A DNA stretch of 64,000 nucleotides from JASHPR01 sp963842355 (GTDB taxonomy: Bacteria > Actinomycetota > Actinomycetes > Streptosporangiales > Streptosporangiaceae), in assembly GCA_963842355.1 (NCBI GenBank), contig CAWJGC010000015.1, forward strand, positions 1 through 64,000. Direction: 5' to 3'. The position numbers and the translations under genes were made by a program. Shown here piece after piece: positions 44,951-53,690 of this stretch; within the stretch, counting starts at the first letter, position 1; the number at the start of each line of letters is the position of its first letter. The notes beneath the pieces were generated by a model that did not search any database, was not told the origin of the DNA, and saw only the letters and a list, made by a program, of their open reading frames with translations.

Positions 44951-45810
44951 ATGTCGAAGGTCGCCGTCGTGGCGCACGCCCGGAAGAGCTTCGGCGGCGG
45001 CCTGCCGCAGTTGCGCGAGGTACTGGCCAGGGAGGGTGTCGCCGAGCCGCTCTGGTACGAGGTGAAAAAGAGCCGCAAGGCACCGAAGTACGCGCGCCGC
45101 GCAGTGGCTCGAGGGCGCGGAGCTGATGTTCGTGTGGGGCGGTGACGGGATGGTCCAGCGCTGTATCGACGCGGTGGCCGGCACCGGTGCGGTTATGGCG
45201 ATCCTCCCGGCCGGGCACGGCCAATCTCCTGGCCACGAACCTGCGCGTTCCTCGGACGACGTGACCGACGGCCGTGCGGGTCGGGCTGCACGGGGACCGC
45301 CGCCGTCGTGGACACCGGATCGGTCAACGGTGAGCATTTCGCGGTGATGGCGGGTGCCGGGTTCGATGCCCGCATGATCGCCGGCGCCGACCGGCGGCTG
45401 AAGGAGCGGCTGGGCCGGGCCGCGTACCTCTACACGGGGCGAAGAGCCTCCGCGCCCGCCGGGCGAAGGCGACCATCGAGGTCGACGGCCGGCGATTCTT
45501 CTCCGGCCGCGTCTCCTGCGTTCTGGCCGGCAACGTCGGCAGGATCCTGGGCGGATCGAGGCCTTCGCCGGGGCGCGGCCAGACGACGGCGTGCTCGAAC
45601 TCGGCGTGGTCACGGCGAAGGAACCCGGTGGACTGGGCGAGGACGCTCGGCCGGGTCGCGGTCGGTCACCCGGAACGGTCGCCTTTCATCCGAGGTCACG
45701 GCGCGGGAAGGGGATCCGCATCCGGTGTGACCGCCAGCTTCCGTTCGAGCTCGACGGCGGCGCGCGCCCGGCGGTGAGGAACCTGCGCATCGAGGTCCAT
45801 CCGGCTCGGT
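44951..45810 (+). pseudogene. Diacylglycerol/lipid kinase, second copy, heavily frameshifted
   Basis: ATG 44951 (SKVAVVAHARKSFGGGLPQL, LREVLAREGV), then in changing frames LMFVWGGDGMVQRCIDAVAG (GGDG motif), MAILPAGHG, GSVNGEHFAVMAGAGFDARM, then ADRRLKERLGRAAYLYTG, LELGVVTAKEP and PFELDGGARPAVRNLRIEV. At least five indels are needed to read it through. It follows the DUF1206 gene by six bases and precedes the PAP2 gene, a plausible lipid-related operon in its original state. Confidence 0.75.
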
Positions 45811-45841
45811 CACGATCTGCGTCCCGGCTTAGGAGGCAGCC

Positions 45842-47309
45842 ATGTCGACTCCCGCCCTCGACCGGCCGCGCCGCAGTCTCGTGCCGCTGGCCGCGGTGAC
45901 GGCGGCGGCGCTGGTCTTCGCGATCCTGCTCATCCTGGTGCGCTTGCGCTGGGCCCCGCTGGAGTCGGTCGACCGCGGCACCGCCGCCCGGGTCAACCAC
46001 CTGGTGGCTGGCAACCATGCGCTGGTCGCGGTGATCAAGGCCGTGACCTGGCTGGGCAGCAACGGCGTCCTCTGGACCGTGATCGGGGCGGCGTCTGTCG
46101 TCCTCGCGGTGCGGAGGCGCTGGCGGCTGGCGCTCTACCTGCTGGTCACCGGCGCGGGCACGCTGATCCTGGATCCGGTCCTGAAGTCGCTGGTCGGTCG
46201 GCTCCGGCCCGTGGTCGCGCACCCTATCGCCCACGGCACCGGGAACAGCTTCCCTAGCGGGCACTCGCTGGGCTCGATCGTCTGCTACGGGGCCGTGCTG
46301 CTGGTCTTCCTGCCCGCTGCCCGCAGCCGCGCGCGGGCCGTCTTCATGACCGTCATCGCCACACTCGTCGCCCTGATCGGGATCAGCCGGATCCTGCTCG
46401 GCGTGCACTACGTGTCCGACGTGCTCGGCGGGTGGGCGCTCGGGCTCACCTGGCTCGGGATCACGGCGTTCGCCTTCGAGCTGACCCGGCGCGCGGCCGG
46501 CCAGCCGGTGACCGATCCGGTGAAGGAGGGGCTGGAGCCCGAGGCCCGCGCCGACCTCAAGCCTGGCCCAGGCCGAGCCGGCTGCTGGGCGCCCGCGCGG
46601 TCTGGGCAACGGCCGCGTCGCCGCCGGGGTCCTGGTGGCCTGGGTGCTGATCCTCGGAATCATCGTCGGACTCGGCGAACTGGTCAGCAGGCACGCGAAC
46701 GGCAACGTCCTCGGCGACCGGACGATCCCGCACTGGCTCGCCGCCCACCGCAGGCCCGGCCTTACCCGGTGGAGCGAGATCTTCAGCACCCTTGGCGCGA
46801 CCCGGGCCATCCTCATCGTGGCGCTCGCCACCTGCGTGGTGTTCCTCGCTGTCACCCGGCGCTGGCGGCCGGTCATCTTCATCGCGGCCCTCATGGTCGG
46901 CGAGGTCGGCGCGTTCCTCACCGCCGCCGCCGTGGTCAAGCGGCCCCGGCCGGACGTCACGCACCTCGACCATCACCTGCCGACGTCGGCGTACCCGTCC
47001 GGGCACACGGCCGCCACCTGCTGCCTCTACGCTGCCGTGGCCATCCTGGTCATCGGCCACGCCCGCGGCTGGTGGCGATGGCTGTTCCTGGTCCCGGCGA
47101 TCGCCATGCCGGTCCTCGTCGCGCTCTCCCGCATGTACCGGGGCGAGCACCACCCCACCGATATCCTCGGCAGCCTCCTGTTCTCCGCCCTCTGGGTGAC
47201 CGCGACCTTCATGCTGATCAGGCCGAACGCGGACAGCCGCCGGGCCGGGCCGCGGCCCGGCCCGACCCGGCTACGCAGGCTGCCGGCAACCGAGCGCCAG
47301 CGCGTCTGA
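45842..47309 (+). CDS. Two consecutive PAP2 phosphatase domains, separated by a frame change
   Basis: AGGAGG precedes ATG 45842. The first domain (about 240 residues) has the acid phosphatase motifs KSLVGRLRP, SFPSGHS and SRILLGVHYVSDV. At about 46560-46590 the frame changes, and a second, distinct PAP2 domain follows to 47309 with VKRPRPDV, AYPSGHTAAT and SRMYRGEHHPTDILG. Each domain is intact with all catalytic His/Arg residues. Either this was a tandem-domain protein of about 489 residues broken by one indel, or two genes (second start GTG 46635). Such enzymes dephosphorylate phosphatidate or isoprenyl diphosphate; the preceding lipid kinase remnant fits lipid turnover. Confidence 0.75.
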
Positions 47310-47361
47310 GCCCCGCCTGTCACAGCATGTGACCTTGCGCCGGCAGCGGGCCGTTATCGAG

Positions 47362-47460
47362 TTACCGGATGGTGAACGCCAGCGTGCCGCCCAGGCAGGC
47401 GATGCCGATGACGATCCACGTCACGTAGTCGTTGACGACGCCACTCCGGAAGCGCTGGAT
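47362..47460 (-). pseudogene. C-terminal end of a NuoL/Mrp-like proton-channel protein
   Basis: The minus strand reads ARPIQRFRSGVVNDYVTWIV and IGIACLGGTLAFTIR, ending in TAA at 47364-47362. A basic, amphipathic lead plus one membrane helix with the SGxVNDY pattern is typical of the extreme C-terminus of NuoL-like subunits. Only about 33 residues remain, so the call is modest. Confidence 0.4.
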
Positions 47461-47639
47461 GGGCCGCGCTAGGCCGGCGCCCGGCTCGAATCCTCGGCCT
47501 CGCTGGTGGGGGGCGCTACCCCGGTGGATAGCACCGAAACATGGACCCGTACGAACCTGAGACGAACATTCGCGTGCCTCTGCCGCAGGTCAGGCGGCGT
47601 AGCCTGGCGGCCAGTGCGCGGTGAGCCGCGCACCTCAGG

Positions 47640-48030
47640 CCTGTCGGGAAGTCACCCTTGAGCTGGTCGATCTTGTCCCGGAACAGCGTGGTGGCGATGG
47701 TTGCCTTGCGGGGCTGGCCGCGCAGGAAGGCCTGAGCGAACTTCTTCGCCTGCTCGTACTCCACCTTCCCGGGCGTGCTTGACCGCGGTCAGGAACTCCG
47801 CCATCAGCATCGCGAACCCGCCGTCGCCCACGTACGCGATGACCCGCCGGCCGGGGACGGCATGCTGGATGCCGATCGCGTAAGGCAACCCGGGGGCCAT
47901 CGTGGCCAGGTTCCCGGACAGGAAGAACTCCCGGCCGCCGCGGATCCCCCAGTGCCGCGCGGCCCAGGTCGCGATCGTGCCGCTGTCGCAGGACTGCACG
48001 GGGGTCGGCGAACTGATCACCTGGGCAGCC
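47640..48030 (-). pseudogene. TPP-dependent oxidase remnant with internal deletion
   Basis: The minus strand reads CDSGTIATWAARHWGIRGG, FFLSGNLATMAPGLPYAIGI, RRVIAYVGDGGFAMLMAEFL and TAVKHAR (start of the PP domain with GDGG), then jumps to VEYEQAKKFAQAFLRGQPRK and ATIATTLFRDKIDQLKGD, the C-terminal tail. About 110 residues that should hold the NN metal-binding motif are missing, and the joint at about 47775 also changes frame. It is related to but distinct from the intact enzyme at 21156. Confidence 0.7.
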
Positions 48031-48165
48031 AGGAGCTTACGTGCGACCCGCGTGCGATATCGTGCGGCGAGCAAGGGTCAGGAACGGGTCATGACGGTCA
48101 CTCAGCGGCACCATCGCGGAGGACACCGAAGGCTCGTTTGCCCAGGTCAACACGGCGCGGATCTT

Positions 48166-48210
48166 GTGGTCAGGGGCGGGTCGAACCGCCGACCTTCCGC
48201 TTTCAGGCGC
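48166..48210 (-). tRNA. tRNA-Phe (GAA) 3' half, possibly an attachment site
   Basis: The minus strand reads GCGCCTGAAAGCGGAAGG, then TCGGCGGTTCGACCCGCC and CCTGACCAC. This is the anticodon loop (GAA), variable loop, T-arm and 3' acceptor strand of an actinobacterial tRNA-Phe, with about two bases fewer than usual. The 5' half (acceptor strand and D-arm) is not present upstream. A 3' half without a 5' half is the usual footprint of an integrated element or its excision scar, but decay of a full gene is possible. Confidence 0.5.
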
Positions 48211-48219
48211 AACTAAACC

Positions 48220-48244
48220 GTCGCGGACTGTCGCTAGCCGTCGC
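48220..48244. repeat. Three GTCGC repeats at exact 10-bp spacing
   Basis: GTCGC occurs at 48220-48224, 48230-48234 and 48240-48244, ten bases beyond the tRNA-Phe fragment. Spacing by one helical turn places all three on one face of the DNA. Further GTCGC copies follow near 48280. Such arrays next to tRNA ends often bind integrase or excisionase. Confidence 0.45.
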
Positions 48245-48375
48245 CTGATGCGCCATCTAGCTGCATCAATTGCCGTGTGAGGTCGCCTTGTGTCGCTCGG
48301 CGTCTGCCCTCGTTGGCTCCCCGTGGCTCTCCGGATCCGGCAGTCGGGCGGTCATCGAGTTACAGATTCGTAGCC

Positions 48376-48395
48376 CCGCCCGCTAGTGCGGGCGG
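48376..48395. terminator. Hairpin downstream of the phosphofructokinase gene
   Basis: CCGCCCGC and GCGGGCGG form a perfect 8-bp stem with a TAGT loop. It lies about 50 bases after the stop of the minus-strand gene ending at 48446. No T-run follows, as is common for terminators in GC-rich actinobacteria. Confidence 0.55.
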
Positions 48396-48445
48396 AGCGT
48401 GATCTTCCTCATCGGGAGTTCCCTCCGGGTCCGGGCGACCGGGGC

Positions 48446-49723
48446 TCAGCCCTGGGCTAGATAGCCGTACCGGTTGCGGAAGCCCTCGGGCGTGAGCCCC
48501 GCGGCCTCCGCGATCGGGCGGAGCCTCTCCGGATCCTCGAGGTCTTCGCGGTCCAGCCGGATCATGTACTCGCGGGCCACCCGGTACGAGCTCGACTCGA
48601 CGTTCACCAGCCGGATCCGCACCCGCCCCGTCCCGGGGTCGGTGAACGACCCGAAGGGCAGCGAAACCATGTGCCCCTCCTGGATCGTGATCATGCCGCC
48701 GGGCTCGTGGCTCTCCGCCACCCGCTTGAGGTAGTCGACGGCGCTAAAGCCGAGGTCACGGGTGTACTCGATGTCGAACGGGATGGGAGGCGCGCACCGG
48801 AGCTCGTAGCCGATGTTCTTGCCTTCGACCGTGACGTTCTGCCCTCGCTCCTTGAAGCGGTCCTTGACCTGCTTGGCCAGCAGCCGGTCCAGCTCCAGCT
48901 CGGCCAGCCGGACGTGGCCGTGCTCGTCTCGCTCGACCTCCGGCATGGCCTGCTGGAGCTCGTCCTGGGGCAGGCGCAGGCCGATGCCCTCGGCGAGCAC
49001 CGCCACGCCGAAGGGGCGGCCGTGGGCGATCCGCTTGAGCATCGAGGTCTCCAGGACGTCCACCAGGTGCGACAGCCGGATGGGCTCGTCGCGGGGGAAC
49101 TCCTCGGCGATCACCGTGAGGGTGGCCCCGGCCGACTTCCCGATGCCCACGGCCAGGTGGCCGGCCGAGCGGCCCATGGCCACCACCAGGTACCACCGCT
49201 GGGTGGTGATCGCGTCGGTCATCAGGTTGTTGACGAGACCGACCCCCACGCTCCTGGCGGTCTCGAAGCCGAAGGTCGGCGCTCCGCCGGGTAGCGGCAG
49301 GTCGTCGTCGATGGTCTTCGGCACGTGCGCCACGCGCAGGCCCCCTCGAGCCGCCTCGGCCAGCCGCGACGCCGAGAACGCGGTGTCATCCCCGCCGATC
49401 GTCACCAGCGCGCCGATCCCCAGCTTCCGCAGCGACTCCAGGCAGGCGTGCAGCCTCCAGTCCGGGTCGGCGGCGTCCTCGTCCCGCACCGTCGGGTTGG
49501 CCCGCGAGGTCCGGATGATCGACCCGCCCTGAACGTGGATCCTCGACACGTCCGTAATGGACAGGGGCCGCGCCTCCTCGATCCGGCCCTCGATCAGGTG
49601 CTGGAAGCCGTCCATGATCCCCAGGACGTCCCACCCGGAGTTCCGGGCCTCGATCGTGGCCGCGGAGATGACCGAGTTCATCCCCGGGGCGGGGCCGCCG
49701 CCGCACAAGATCCCCAGCTTCAC
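48446..49723 (-). CDS. 6-phosphofructokinase, pyrophosphate-type signature
   Basis: 425 residues taking GTG 49723 as start by homology (family members begin MKIGIL.GGG); an in-frame GTG at 49762 is the alternative. Residues 6-16 ILCGGGPAPGM form the phosphate loop. GGDDT at 110-114 has Asp after GGD, and PKTIDDD at 135-141 has Lys where ATP-dependent enzymes carry Gly. Both are hallmarks of diphosphate-dependent PFK (fructose 6-phosphate 1-phosphotransferase), so PPi rather than ATP is the likely donor. MGRSAGHLAVG and the C-terminal GYLAQG complete the fold. The gene is intact and seems to stand alone, with a hairpin after it. Confidence 0.85.
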   Translation of the reverse strand: MKLGILCGGGPAPGMNSVISAATIEARNSGWDVLGIMDGFQHLIEGRIEEARPLSITDVSRIHVQGGSIIRTSRANPTVRDEDAADPDWRLHACLESLRKLGIGALVTIGGDDTAFSASRLAEAARGGLRVAHVPKTIDDDLPLPGGAPTFGFETARSVGVGLVNNLMTDAITTQRWYLVVAMGRSAGHLAVGIGKSAGATLTVIAEEFPRDEPIRLSHLVDVLETSMLKRIAHGRPFGVAVLAEGIGLRLPQDELQQAMPEVERDEHGHVRLAELELDRLLAKQVKDRFKERGQNVTVEGKNIGYELRCAPPIPFDIEYTRDLGFSAVDYLKRVAESHEPGGMITIQEGHMVSLPFGSFTDPGTGRVRIRLVNVESSSYRVAREYMIRLDREDLEDPERLRPIAEAAGLTPEGFRNRYGYLAQG

Positions 49724-49924
49724 GGCCCCATGTTCCAGCAACGAGGCGATCCCGGCAAGCACGCCGGCCCGGAACCCGGAACCATGCCCTGATCTGGCAA
49801 GAGCGGCGACGGGGGCATCGGTGGGTTCGGCGTCTACCGGCTCGCCCTGGTGAGCTTCCCGGTCTTCTTCCAGTGCCAGCGATACCAGGGCAGCGTGGGC
49901 CCAGACGCAGTCCGCGACTTCCGC

Positions 49925-50045
49925 GGCGCGATGCCAGGATGTCTGCCAGCGCGTCGGCCACCACTACCTCAGCCGACTCGCCCGCATAGGTCGCTCCGAC
50001 CGTGTAGTTGAACCCAGGCAGCGAGATCTTGCCGTGCGCGTTCAC
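49925..50045 (-). pseudogene. C-terminal fragment of an IS481-like integrase/transposase
   Basis: The minus strand reads MNAHGKISLPGFNYTVGATY and AGESAEVVVADALADIL, the small beta-barrel domain that follows the rve catalytic core in IS481-like transposases. The catalytic domain is absent. The 5' side joins directly to an unrelated gene start at about 50050. Confidence 0.6.
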
Positions 50046-50049
50046 CCAT

Positions 50050-50199
50050 CGCGATACCCCCCGCCGGGCGCCTGCCCGGCGTGGGCCGGGCCGTCGGCGC
50101 CGGTGCGATGGCGGAGCCGTCAGCGGCGACGGACCGGTCAGCCAGGGCGAACCACTCGGCGGGCGGCTGCTGCAGGACTGGACCGCCCACGGTGGTCAT
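50050..50199 (-). pseudogene. N-terminal fragment of an unknown protein
   Basis: ATG 50199 begins a coherent peptide (TTVGGPVLQQPPAEWFALAD, RSVAADGSAIAPAPTARP) of about 48 residues, then runs into the transposase fragment at about 50050. I do not recognise the family. Confidence 0.35.
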
Positions 50200-50363
50200 G
50201 CTGGATCGCTTGCCTCGGGGTTCCGTGATGACCTCTCCGGCGGAGGCGTGGCGGAGGAGCTAGCCCACCTGCTCGGGTTGCGCCGCCCAGGAGTCGACAT
50301 TGACGACGGTGACTTCGCCGCCGGCTCGACGACATGTTGACCTCCCTCTCGCGCGCTTACGGC

Positions 50364-51830
50364 TCAGGTGCCGTGGTCTCCGAAGTGCTCGGACTGATCG
50401 TCCTCCCGGTGCGCCCACTCCTCGTAGTGCGCCGCCATCTGACGCAGTAGGGCTCCGGTGCGCGGCCACCGGTCGGAGACCCGGTCGGCCCATGCTTGGT
50501 ACTGCGCGGCAAGCTGGCGTTCCTGGGCGCCGCCGTCTGCCGGGGACCGGGTGATGATGCCTCTGCTGTTGAACTTGCCGGTATGCAGACCCGTCACGAA
50601 CTTCTGTGAGCGGAGATCCTCGATCAGGTCGCGGACGGGTTCCGCAGGCCAGAGCCCGTCGCTGTCGGGCGGGATGTGGGCCAGCACTTCGCCGATGACA
50701 AGGTCCCCGACGATGGTCCGCCCCGAGTCGGCGAGAAGGCGGCGGGCCTCGGTGACCCAATCACGGAGGCGGTCGGCATCCACGGTGCCGTCCGGACGCA
50801 CGCCGGGAGGCGAGTGCCACGAGCTGATGACCGTGTACCCGACCTCGGCGATCGCGCGTCGCTCGGGGGGTATCTCCTCGTCGCGAGGCTCGCCCTCTGC
50901 GAAGTAGGTGTAGGACAGGATCTCGGCGAAGAGCGCGGGGTCGGTCCCGAGGACCTCATTGAGAGCACGGGCCGGTCGCGTGTGCTGGAGGAGGCGAGCG
51001 TGGAGGAACTCCAAGCGCGCGCGGGTCTGGATGTCCGAGCCGGTGCGCTCCAGGTAGTCGAGGACCTCGCCGACCTCCCACGACAGCGAGGCGGCGCGCG
51101 GCGAGTCGTCGGACGGTCCGGTCGCCGCAGTCATGAGCGCGGATTCGACGAGGTCCACGTCGGGGTGGGCAGCCGCGCCGGGGGCGTGCAGCATGCTTAC
51201 GAGCAGGTCGATCGCACCCCAGGGGCGCCGGTGCTCCATGAGCTTGCGCGCTACGACCGGTCTGGCGTCGGGGTGGACGAAGATCGTGTTCATGCGCTGC
51301 CAGAAGGACGCGCGCACCTTGGGACGCAGGCTGTCGACGATCGTGACGAGTGCTTCGCTCGGCCGCGTGACGGCGAGCAGGAGCCCGGCCTGCTGGGGGA
51401 TGGACTCGCCGTCAAGCCAGCGCTGGAGCTGCCGAACCAGCCAGTCCAGGCCATCAGCCTCGATGCGCCCCGCGGCATAGCCTTGCGCGACCAAGCCGTC
51501 CGAGCCGTCCGTCCCGAGGAGTGCGAGCAGGTCGTCGGCCAGGTCGTCGCCGCGAGCCTGGGCCGCCGCCCATCCGACGGCGATGGGCAGCTTCGCCGCG
51601 GCACCGAGGCGCAGGAGCCCGACGATCCCCTCGCTGTCGAGGACAGCACGTGCTGCGTCCTGGCGAGCGGGCGGCAGCGCCTCTTCGTACCGGGGGTGGT
51701 CCAGCGGATCGACACCGGGGAGGCAGCGACCCACATGGCCCTTGTTGATGCCATCTGGGAAGCCGCCGGCCAGGGCATGCTGCAGGTCGAGATCGTCAAG
51801 GCCGTCAGCCTGACCCCGTGAGCGCGTAGG
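50364..51830 (-). CDS. C-terminal part of a large unknown helical-repeat protein
   Basis: The frame is open from 52007 to 50364, but coherent sequence starts near 51830. It gives about 480 residues rich in Leu, Ala, Asp and Arg, with a chain of amphipathic helices like HEAT/TPR solenoids (LGAAAKLPIAVGWAAAQARG, ARPVVARKLMEHRRPWGAID, SLSWEVGEVLDYLERTGSD) and a conserved-looking end (VIGEVLAHIPPDSDGLWPAE, GGAQERQLAAQYQAWADRVS, DRWPRTGALLRQMAAHYEEW). I recall similar C-termini in very large (over 1,000-residue) bacterial proteins, some with STAND-type NTPase modules, but cannot name the family. No N-terminal NTPase or effector domain remains here, so the gene is probably truncated at its 5' end. 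Confidence 0.55.
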   Translation of the reverse strand, partial: PTRSRGQADGLDDLDLQHALAGGFPDGINKGHVGRCLPGVDPLDHPRYEEALPPARQDAARAVLDSEGIVGLLRLGAAAKLPIAVGWAAAQARGDDLADDLLALLGTDGSDGLVAQGYAAGRIEADGLDWLVRQLQRWLDGESIPQQAGLLLAVTRPSEALVTIVDSLRPKVRASFWQRMNTIFVHPDARPVVARKLMEHRRPWGAIDLLVSMLHAPGAAAHPDVDLVESALMTAATGPSDDSPRAASLSWEVGEVLDYLERTGSDIQTRARLEFLHARLLQHTRPARALNEVLGTDPALFAEILSYTYFAEGEPRDEEIPPERRAIAEVGYTVISSWHSPPGVRPDGTVDADRLRDWVTEARRLLADSGRTIVGDLVIGEVLAHIPPDSDGLWPAEPVRDLIEDLRSQKFVTGLHTGKFNSRGIITRSPADGGAQERQLAAQYQAWADRVSDRWPRTGALLRQMAAHYEEWAHREDDQSEHFGDHGT

Positions 51831-51945
51831 GCAGCTATGCGATCGGGAGTACCGCAGGCGGCCCATAAAGCGGCGAGAGCGGGAGCCAGCCATCATAACG
51901 ATCACCTCACATGGCGTCCCATGGCACGGCAACGGGACGGCAAGC

Positions 51946-52167
51946 GTGTGCGTGCGGCTCGCAGTGCTGCAGGACAATCCGTCGGCCGGCCGGGTGTGGG
52001 ACAACACGTCTACCGGCCCTTACGAGGTGATCTGTCCGGCCTGCGGGGATGACCCAGGCCGGAACTACTCGGAGGTACCGCCAGAGATTCAGGCCATCCG
52101 CGGGAACTACGCCAGCATTGAGGATGCCAGGGCGGCGCTCGCCGAGCACATCGGATTGCAGCTGTGA
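51946..52167 (+). CDS. Small CPxCG-containing actinobacterial protein
   Basis: 73 residues. The motif TGPYEVICPACGDDPGRNY, then VPPEIQAIRGNYASIEDARA and ALAEHIGL, belongs to a family of short actinobacterial proteins of unknown function. One Cys pair may bind metal with partners. The GTG start is uncertain, as no good ribosome binding site is visible. It converges with the gene at 52224 across a strong hairpin. Confidence 0.55.
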   Translation: MCVRLAVLQDNPSAGRVWDNTSTGPYEVICPACGDDPGRNYSEVPPEIQAIRGNYASIEDARAALAEHIGLQL

Positions 52168-52173
52168 ACGCCA

Positions 52174-52205
52174 AGCGCCCCGCCAGCCGTAGCCAGCGGG
52201 GCGCT
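52174..52205. terminator. Bidirectional hairpin terminator
   Basis: AGCGCCCCGC at 52174-52183 pairs perfectly with GCGGGGCGCT at 52196-52205 (10-bp GC-rich stem, 12-base loop). It lies between convergent genes, seven bases after the plus-strand stop and 19 before the minus-strand stop. Confidence 0.75.
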
Positions 52206-52223
52206 CTCGGCAGCGTGTCGAGC

Positions 52224-52628
52224 TCACTCGAACACCGGCACTGTGTACTCGAACGCGGCAGATGCGGTGTCGCGGCCATGCTCGCGGGCGATCACGGTCG
52301 CGAACTCTCCCGGTCCTGGTAAAGGCTCGGCTACGCGGGTGCGGCTGATCAGGACGAAGCCGCCTGCTGCCGTGATATCTCCCGCGTGGCCGGTCTGGCA
52401 AGGGGTCATGATGTACGTGAGTGCCAGGGCCATGGCGAGCACGTCGGCGCGCAGGCCGTCGTCTTCGAGCCCGGGGTTGAGGGCGATGCACTCGCCGCAG
52501 GCGACGATCGCGGCGGTGTCCTCATCCAGCCACAGGCCGTCGTCGTCGACGGCATCGACCACGATGACGCCGAGCTGCATCGCCGTGCCATGCAGGCGGG
52601 CAAGCGGGGTGGGCCCGGACGCGGGCAT
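52224..52628 (-). CDS. Conserved hypothetical protein
   Basis: 134 residues: LHGTAMQLGVIVVDAVDDDG, LWLDEDTAAIVACGECIALN, PGLEDDGLRADVLAMALALT, then FATVIAREHGRDTASAAFEY. The start of a helix with AIVACGECIALNPGL resembles substrate-like or metallopeptidase-related (ImmA-like) folds, but no HExxH motif is present. I recognise no family. The frame is intact and ends at a strong terminator, supporting a real gene. Confidence 0.45.
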   Translation of the reverse strand: MPASGPTPLARLHGTAMQLGVIVVDAVDDDGLWLDEDTAAIVACGECIALNPGLEDDGLRADVLAMALALTYIMTPCQTGHAGDITAAGGFVLISRTRVAEPLPGPGEFATVIAREHGRDTASAAFEYTVPVFE

Positions 52629-53504
52629 TGGATCTGTTCCTCGCTGCGGGAAGGACTCGGTGGTCCCTGCCGGGGTGCGTGCCTGGCGGGGCCCTTGGTA
52701 TGACGCGGCGCGGGTGGCGCCGGGTTACCCGGTCGCGGTGTGCCGGTATCGGCCTGGATGCTCCCTGCAGCCGGTGGCCGATGCGGGTTCCGAGTGGGGA
52801 GGTAGGGAGATCCACGGGCCGCGGATGCTCGACCCAGAACAGGTTGACCCGCGGTGCCCGCGGGGCCGGCCGTGCCGGCTCGCGGTGGTCTCACGTCACG
52901 GTTGACGGTGTCGAGAGGCGTCACGCAGATCGTAGGACGGCATAGTGCGATGCACTCGCCCTTGGTCCACAAGCCGAAGCCGTCAACGAGTGCTGGACGC
53001 TGCGACGCGAGACCAACGAGGCGATGGCGATCTAGGAATACCGCTACTACGCGGTATGTGGGCCGATGGCGATCCCGAAGCGGTCGTGCACTCGTTCTGT
53101 GCGAGAGCCGGGATCCCGTGCGTCAATAGATAGGCGCGACTCCCCTTCGGTGGTCGCCACCCCGACGTGTCAACACACGACACGACGTTCGCACTGGCCA
53201 TATCGGCGTCCCATGGCTTCATCTTCCCTCGAGAATCGGATCGCCTGGTAGCTCAGCCAGGATTCAGCTCCGGCGTGAACCTGGCCCATGGGCTTCCTCC
53301 CTTGACAGGACGTCCACCGCCAGGGGCGCTGCGGCCTTCCGTGGAGGTAGCCGGGCCGTAGGACTTGTACGCGGGCGCGGCCAGGCCGGCCGCTGGGCGG
53401 AGGGAGCAGGTTATCGCGAGGCATGCGCGCTAAGCGGTCCCGGCTGGACAATGGTTCCGGCCGGGTGCTGAGCCAGAAATCCCGGCTTTGAGGAGGATCT
53501 GACC
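52629..53504. other. No gene recognised
   Basis: About 870 bases with only short or low-complexity frames and no good start signals. This is one of the longest silent stretches of the window and is probably decayed sequence. Confidence 0.4.
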
Positions 53505-53690
53505 ATGAGTGACCGAGCATCGACGCCGGGCAGCTCCGACGACGAGCTGGGCGGGGAGTCTGAGGTGCTGGACGACGCCCGCGAGGCTGCCTTGATGCGG
53601 GAGATGATTCGCGCGCAAGAGCGGCACAGGGAAGGCGGGGTTGAGCCTGAGCTTGATGACGTAGACGGAGATCCCGTACCTGACGCGTAA
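53505..53690 (+). CDS. 61-residue acidic protein
   Basis: GAGGAGG lies about ten bases before ATG 53505. The protein is acidic and helical in the middle (ESEVLDDAREAALMREMIRA) with a disordered Asp/Pro-rich end (LDDVDGDPVPDA). Small and unrecognised; the ribosome binding site and clean composition are the evidence. Confidence 0.5.
   Translation: MSDRASTPGSSDDELGGESEVLDDAREAALMREMIRAQERHREGGVEPELDDVDGDPVPDA

Noticed and set aside
53235..53290. tRNA-like GGTAGCTCAG segment
   Set aside because: The D-arm-like string is not followed by a matching D-stem, anticodon arm or T-arm, and no acceptor stem can be formed.
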